Shown: positions 59,711-64,000 of the stretch, piece by piece
Numbering within the stretch: the stretch's first letter is position 1
Layout: each line of letters begins with the position of its first letter
Source: Runella sp. MFBS21
GTDB lineage: Bacteria; Bacteroidota; Bacteroidia; Cytophagales; Spirosomataceae
Reading direction: 5' to 3'
Assembly (NCBI RefSeq): GCF_029433105.1
Contig: NZ_JARNTW010000008.1
Location: 62,001 to 126,000 of the forward strand
Length of the DNA stretch: 64,000 bases
Notes under the pieces: model-generated
Database searches by the model: none
What the model saw: only the letters and a program-made list of their open reading frames with translations
Told to the model about the DNA's origin: nothing
Translations under genes and position numbers: made by a program

Positions 59711-61189
59711 TTATTTCCAGCCTGTATTTTCTACCACCAAAGGTTCTAGGCTAATGATAGAATTGCCTATCGGAAACAATAAAAGGTAAGTATCGCTGTC
59801 TTTGCCTTTCAACGAAGGCACCAATTCAAACACTTTCCCGAAGCGACGCAAATCCCACCAATATTTTCCTTCGGTACAAAACTCGAGTAAGCGCTCTTTA
59901 AGAATAGCCGCGTCGTTGGCTTCTTTGGTACCATTCACAAAAACATAGGCTTGTTTGACAGCCCCATACGCCCTTGCTCTCACGGCGTTTATCTCCACAG
60001 AAGGGTCTTGACCTAGTCCGTTTTTGGCTTCAGCCTTCATAAGCAACACATCCGAATAGCGATAAAGCATTACATCGTTTTTGAAATGTCGCACTCCCGA
60101 CACGACCGTGCCATTGCCTTTTGCTCCGATTATGGAGGTAATAAAAGCATTGGCAGTCGATTTTATTTCATAAAAAGTTCCTGCCTTGCGGGTATCATCA
60201 TCCGAAAATTGGCTTCTCACCGATGCGGCCACTTGCATGATGCTATTGCCTGCGTTGCCAGTTCCTATTACACCAATTACGTTTTTGGTATCCTGCGTAA
60301 TATTTGAAGGGCTATTGGACGAATTGAGATACATGTATTGGTAATAATTATTGTCGCTTTCCAAAACTTGAAATCTTACCGACATGATTACCTCTCGGTT
60401 TCCTTTGTTTTCGTACGAAAACACATTGCTAAAATTGTCGAGTAACCCCAAGTCGGCGGTTTGCACCTCATTCAAGGCAGTCAGAGCAGTCTGATAATCA
60501 GCCGCTCCCCCCGACATGAGCCGTGCTGTCCAGAGATACACCTCTGCTTTCAATGTGTTGGCTCCCGCTTTGTTCCACTTGTTTCGGCCTGCTTCAAAAC
60601 TATTGTCAGGAAACAAAGAAATAGCTTGATTCAAATCCTCCTTCACTTGCTTGATAACATCCGCCACAGGCGCACGCGGTACTTGGATTCCTTTGGGGTC
60701 GTACCCTTCGGTGGGTTCTAAGCGCATGGGCACATCTCCCCAAGCTTTGGCCAAGGTAAAATACACGTAAGCACGCATGGTATAAGCTTGCGCCAAAATC
60801 CGTTTTTGGGAGTTGGCATTGGCAATATTGATAGTAGGCACGTACTTGATGATAAGATTGGCGGCGTCTATGACTTTGTACAATCCCGCCCAGTTGACCG
60901 AAGTAGTACCGACATTGAGGGAATTGAGATAAAAAATATCCAAACCCACCGTCCCTGCTAAGGCTTGTGACATGGTTTGAGAGCGCCCTTCGCCCAATAT
61001 AAACAAATTCAATACGGCTTCATTGCGTAGGTTTACATACATTCCATTGAGTGCGCCTATGGCGTCGCTTTCTGTTTTCCAGAAAGTCTGACTCGTCAAC
61101 ACGCTGGTGGGATCGACTTCTATGTTTGATTTGCAAGCGGCATTAATCAGACATAGAACGCCCACAATATATGCTGTTATCTTTTTCAT
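59711..61189 (-). CDS. SusD/RagB-family nutrient-binding lipoprotein (second pair)
   Basis: A 492-residue lipoprotein with lipobox INAAC and the start KSNIEVDPTSVLTSQTFWKT. Family marks: QAYTMRAYVYFTLAKAWGDV, KAEVYLWTARLMSGGAADYQ, NAVRARAYGAVK and FCTEGKYWWDLRRFGKVFEL. It resembles the first SusD along the whole length, so the two pairs probably arose by duplication. It starts 25 bases after its SusC gene. The different middle part (LNSSNSPSNITQDTKNVIGV) may reflect another ligand. Confidence 0.95.
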   Translation of the reverse strand: MKKITAYIVGVLCLINAACKSNIEVDPTSVLTSQTFWKTESDAIGALNGMYVNLRNEAVLNLFILGEGRSQTMSQALAGTVGLDIFYLNSLNVGTTSVNWAGLYKVIDAANLIIKYVPTINIANANSQKRILAQAYTMRAYVYFTLAKAWGDVPMRLEPTEGYDPKGIQVPRAPVADVIKQVKEDLNQAISLFPDNSFEAGRNKWNKAGANTLKAEVYLWTARLMSGGAADYQTALTALNEVQTADLGLLDNFSNVFSYENKGNREVIMSVRFQVLESDNNYYQYMYLNSSNSPSNITQDTKNVIGVIGTGNAGNSIMQVAASVRSQFSDDDTRKAGTFYEIKSTANAFITSIIGAKGNGTVVSGVRHFKNDVMLYRYSDVLLMKAEAKNGLGQDPSVEINAVRARAYGAVKQAYVFVNGTKEANDAAILKERLLEFCTEGKYWWDLRRFGKVFELVPSLKGKDSDTYLLLFPIGNSIISLEPLVVENTGWK

Positions 61190-61214
61190 GTTTGCTATAA
61201 TTTTAGGTACGGAT

Positions 61215-64000
61215 TTAAAAAGTCACATTGGCTCCAACGGTAAAGTTGACCGGCATCGGGAAGTGTCCGTTGTCTTGTCCTCCATCATCAGGATTTTGTC
61301 CCGAATAGCGTGTAAAGTAATGCAAGTTGCTACCCGTAAAATTCAATCGGATATTCGACATTTTGAGTTTATTGACAATCCGCGACGGCAATACATACGC
61401 CAATGTCACTTCTCTAATGGCCAGAAAATCACCTTTTTCGTAGTATGTATTGTTAGGACGGATATTGTTAAACTGGTTTTGCCACACATAACGAGGGGTG
61501 TTGGTCACATCTCCCGGTTTTTTCCACATATTGTCGATGTACCTTTGGGTAGGTAAAGCATCCCCTTGTAGCTGACCATCCGCAAAAACTGCCGGATAAT
61601 TGTAAATAGTAGCGCCTAAACTATAGTCCATTCGTACATAAAAGCTCAATTGCTTATAACTCAACGAACTACTCAAACCGCCCGTCCATTTGGGATAAGG
61701 ATTACCGACATAGACTTGGTCGCGAGTGTCGATAATATTATTTCCGTCAACATCCCGCCAAATGGCATCTCCCCCGTATTTGGTTTTGTTGGCGGTATTT
61801 ACCAATTGGTCTGCTGGTGCTTTTGCTGCCTCTTCGTCGGTTTTATAAACTCCAATCAACTCATATGCGTACATATCTCCCACACGACCGCCTTCCTGCA
61901 AGCCACCGAGCCAATTGTAAGCTCCGATAGCTGGATCCCACACATATACGCCACCGATGCGATTTTTGTCAACGCCATTGTCAGGAAGTTTGAGAATTTT
62001 GGTATTTACTTTGGCCGCATTTACCGACAAGTCCCATTGTAATTGCGAAGTAGGAGGCAATACCCTAACATTGATTGCGGCTTCTATTCCTTTGTTTTGT
62101 AACGTTCCTAAATTGGTAAATACTGAGCTATAACCCGACGAAACAGGCAAACTTACCGTAGTGAGCAAATCGCTCGTGGTTCGATTATAATAATCAAACA
62201 TAATGCTCACCCGCTGTTTGAACAAGGCTGCGTCGAATCCAACATCTACGGTTTTGGATTTTTCCCATTTCAAATCGGCATTGGGCAACACTGAAGGAAT
62301 GACCGCCGCGCCATTGGAATAGCGACTACCCACGGCGTAGTTGCCCATGGCCTGGAAGTCGCCCAAACCGCTGATATTTCCATTTACTCCATAACTGGCT
62401 CTTAATTTTAACTCCAATAGATTTTCGGGAATGAGTTGACTCCAAAACGCTTCTTTGTGCAGATTCCAACCCGCCGAAATCCCAGGGAAGGTTCCAAAAC
62501 GATTTTGAGAACCCAAATTTGAAGCTCCGTCATGACGAATGTTGAGCGAGAGTAAGTAGCGTTGTTTGTAATCATAATTCAGGCGGGCAAATACCCCTTC
62601 AATGCGCAAATCTGATACCGACCCAGCCACTGAAGTAGGCGTAGCCGCTGCGTTGAGGGTAGGGATATTATCCGTTGCCGCGCCTTCTCCCGCCGCCGAT
62701 TGGGTTAATAAATTTCTTGAATAATAAGAGTAGCCCGCTTTGGCTTCGATGTTATGCTCACCAAAAGATTTCGCATACGTAAATACACCTTCTGCTTGGT
62801 ACTGCATGGTTTTGCTATAAGAAGCCGAAGCCGAACGCGTAGTGACTACTGCACCTACGCCATTGAGCAAAGCGGCAGGCTGGAAAGTATAAGCGTCAGC
62901 GTCTACTTTGAGCAACGAAAGTTGAGGCTCAAAAGTAAAGTTAGGGAGGATTTCCCAGCGTCCATTGAGCGAAACCGTCAGGTTCGAAAGGTTGTTATCA
63001 CCTTTGGGAGCATAGGGTCCTCTCAAAAAATAATCGGGGTTTCCAATCGTACGGCTTTGACCCGGTGCCATAGTCCCGTCTTCAAACTGATACTTGGCTG
63101 TACCTGGCAAAGACGGGTAACGGTAAAACATATACGAATAATTGGAGACAGGGTTGTTTTTCCGGTTGCTAAACAGCATCCTTGCCCCAATGCTCAGATT
63201 TTTCTTAATGTTTAGATTTCCATTCAAGTTAAGATTTAATCTTTTGTAATCAGTAGCCACTACCGTACCAGCACCTGTTATGTAGCCCATAGCCGCATTA
63301 AATGATGCTTTTTCGGTACTACCGGAGGCACTGATGTTGTGTTGGTGAGTCATACTATTCTGATAAATCAAATCCGAATAGTTGGTCTCTTTGTAAATAA
63401 TGGTTTTGGAAGGGTCTACAGGGTCAGGCATACTGGTCCAGCCTTCATTGAGTTTGTGTTGATTGTCGGGCGACAAATACATCACCGTATAGGCTGTATT
63501 ATTGCTAAGGTCATTGCCAGTACCTGAGCCATTGGCTTGCTGGTTTCGTGCTGCCAAAGCCGCGTTTTTATTGGCTGCCGCCACCGTCCCCAACCGGTTG
63601 TAGTAGATGTAATCATGTGCCGAAGCATATTCGGTACGTCTTCCGGGTTGTGAATTGGTAAAAGCATAGGAATAATTCACAACCGTTTTGCCTGACTTAC
63701 CCGATTTAGTGGTAATCAAAATAACCCCATTAGAACCTCTAGCTCCATAAATCGCCGTAGCAGCGGCATCCTTCAAAACCTGCATTGTTTCGATGTCATT
63801 GGGATTCAAATCCGTAAAACCCGCATCTCTTATCACCCCGTCAACGATGTAGAGAGGGGAGGCACCGTTGGGGTTGTTGATAGAAGTGCCGCCACGTAAT
63901 ATAATCCGAGAAGCGGCGCCTGGCTCTCCAGAGGTAGTCTGTACGCGCAAGCCAGGTACAGCTCCCTGCAAAGCCGCACCCACATTGGTGTAGGGAGCAT
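61215..64000 (-). CDS. SusC/RagA-family TonB-dependent transporter, 5' end outside the window
   Basis: The frame is open to the right edge; the first residues visible, APYTNVGAALQGAVPGLRVQ, are inside the plug, so signal peptide, regulatory-like domain and TonB box are missing from view. Plug and barrel motifs: GGTSINNPNGASPLYIVDGV, KDAAATAIYGARGSNGVILI, end NFTVGANVTF. It is paralogous to the transporter at 54542 and paired with the SusD protein at 59711. Its promoter cannot be examined for the AraC-locus motif. Confidence 0.95.
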   Translation of the reverse strand, partial: APYTNVGAALQGAVPGLRVQTTSGEPGAASRIILRGGTSINNPNGASPLYIVDGVIRDAGFTDLNPNDIETMQVLKDAAATAIYGARGSNGVILITTKSGKSGKTVVNYSYAFTNSQPGRRTEYASAHDYIYYNRLGTVAAANKNAALAARNQQANGSGTGNDLSNNTAYTVMYLSPDNQHKLNEGWTSMPDPVDPSKTIIYKETNYSDLIYQNSMTHQHNISASGSTEKASFNAAMGYITGAGTVVATDYKRLNLNLNGNLNIKKNLSIGARMLFSNRKNNPVSNYSYMFYRYPSLPGTAKYQFEDGTMAPGQSRTIGNPDYFLRGPYAPKGDNNLSNLTVSLNGRWEILPNFTFEPQLSLLKVDADAYTFQPAALLNGVGAVVTTRSASASYSKTMQYQAEGVFTYAKSFGEHNIEAKAGYSYYSRNLLTQSAAGEGAATDNIPTLNAAATPTSVAGSVSDLRIEGVFARLNYDYKQRYLLSLNIRHDGASNLGSQNRFGTFPGISAGWNLHKEAFWSQLIPENLLELKLRASYGVNGNISGLGDFQAMGNYAVGSRYSNGAAVIPSVLPNADLKWEKSKTVDVGFDAALFKQRVSIMFDYYNRTTSDLLTTVSLPVSSGYSSVFTNLGTLQNKGIEAAINVRVLPPTSQLQWDLSVNAAKVNTKILKLPDNGVDKNRIGGVYVWDPAIGAYNWLGGLQEGGRVGDMYAYELIGVYKTDEEAAKAPADQLVNTANKTKYGGDAIWRDVDGNNIIDTRDQVYVGNPYPKWTGGLSSSLSYKQLSFYVRMDYSLGATIYNYPAVFADGQLQGDALPTQRYIDNMWKKPGDVTNTPRYVWQNQFNNIRPNNTYYEKGDFLAIREVTLAYVLPSRIVNKLKMSNIRLNFTGSNLHYFTRYSGQNPDDGGQDNGHFPMPVNFTVGANVTF

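Noticed and set aside
63981-63983. Start codon of the second SusC gene
   Set aside because: The GTG lies inside the plug domain and the frame is open to the window edge, so the gene is partial, not complete.
1-64000. tRNA, rRNA or riboswitch genes
   Set aside because: I saw no cloverleaf with a conserved TTCGA loop and no known riboswitch core by reading; weak candidates can be missed without a covariance-model search.

Overview
The window reads as a chromosomal segment of an AT-rich member of the Bacteroidota, most likely Cytophagales (Spirosomataceae-like, for example Runella or Dyadobacter relatives; this placement is an inference). The evidence is SusC/SusD pairs, DUF4249 and CarboxypepD_reg TonB-dependent receptors, LytS/LytTR two-component pairs, a protein with a type IX secretion sorting domain, BlaI/M56 regulation, and promoters of the TAnnTTTG type. 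No rRNA, tRNA, CRISPR array or complete insertion sequence was seen.

Region 1 (1-4970) holds the N-terminus of a CusA/CzcA metal efflux pump, an OmpH/Skp-like protein, and a BlaI repressor with an M56/BlaR1-type sensor. The sensor is cut by an in-frame TGA, and a perfect 24-bp dyad lies upstream of the repressor. Two orphan genes follow (one carries a free-standing EF-Tu domain III), then the debris of a toxin-antitoxin (TA) cassette.

Region 2 (4970-15825) has two LytS/LytTR pairs pointing toward each other. Between them lie a TonB-dependent receptor, a DUF4249 lipoprotein, a small orphan and a DUF1778-GNAT TA module. That module is bracketed by copies of the 3' end of a LytTR regulator gene. 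A third outer-membrane barrel gene is divergent from the second kinase; the shared intergenic region carries a 21-bp-spaced direct repeat that fits a LytTR operator.

Region 3 (15971-24816) holds a beta-helix (pectate-lyase-like) protein, a GH106-like alpha-L-rhamnosidase with a palindromic repeat inside its coding sequence, an alpha/beta hydrolase, and a large secreted T9SS cargo protein.

Region 4 (25100-64000) is one very large catabolic locus. An AraC-family regulator on the plus strand is followed by about 28 minus-strand genes: two SusC/SusD pairs, three ceramidase-fold hydrolases, two BNR sialidase-like proteins, three paralogous secreted propeller-type glycosidase-like proteins, an MFS transporter, and a cytoplasmic set (HpcH/HpaI aldolase, aldo/keto reductase, Gfo/Idh/MocA, two SDRs, two 3-hydroxyacyl-CoA dehydrogenase-like proteins, class III aminotransferase, D-threonine-aldolase-like PLP enzyme, RidA, M19 dipeptidase, phytanoyl-CoA dioxygenase). 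A 13-bp motif, RATACTATYTTTY, occurs in front of the AraC gene and in front of four blocks of minus-strand genes, and it divides the locus into four operon-like units. I infer that it is the AraC operator. The enzymes suggest import and breakdown of an amide-containing glycoconjugate or amino compound; the true substrate cannot be read from the sequence.

The most unusual structure is a 16-unit, 56-bp tandem array (49651-50545) in the leader of one propeller gene. Each unit carries a 5-bp-stem, 3-nt-loop hairpin. Single hairpins of the same or similar geometry but different sequence occur in the leaders of other genes in the same locus.
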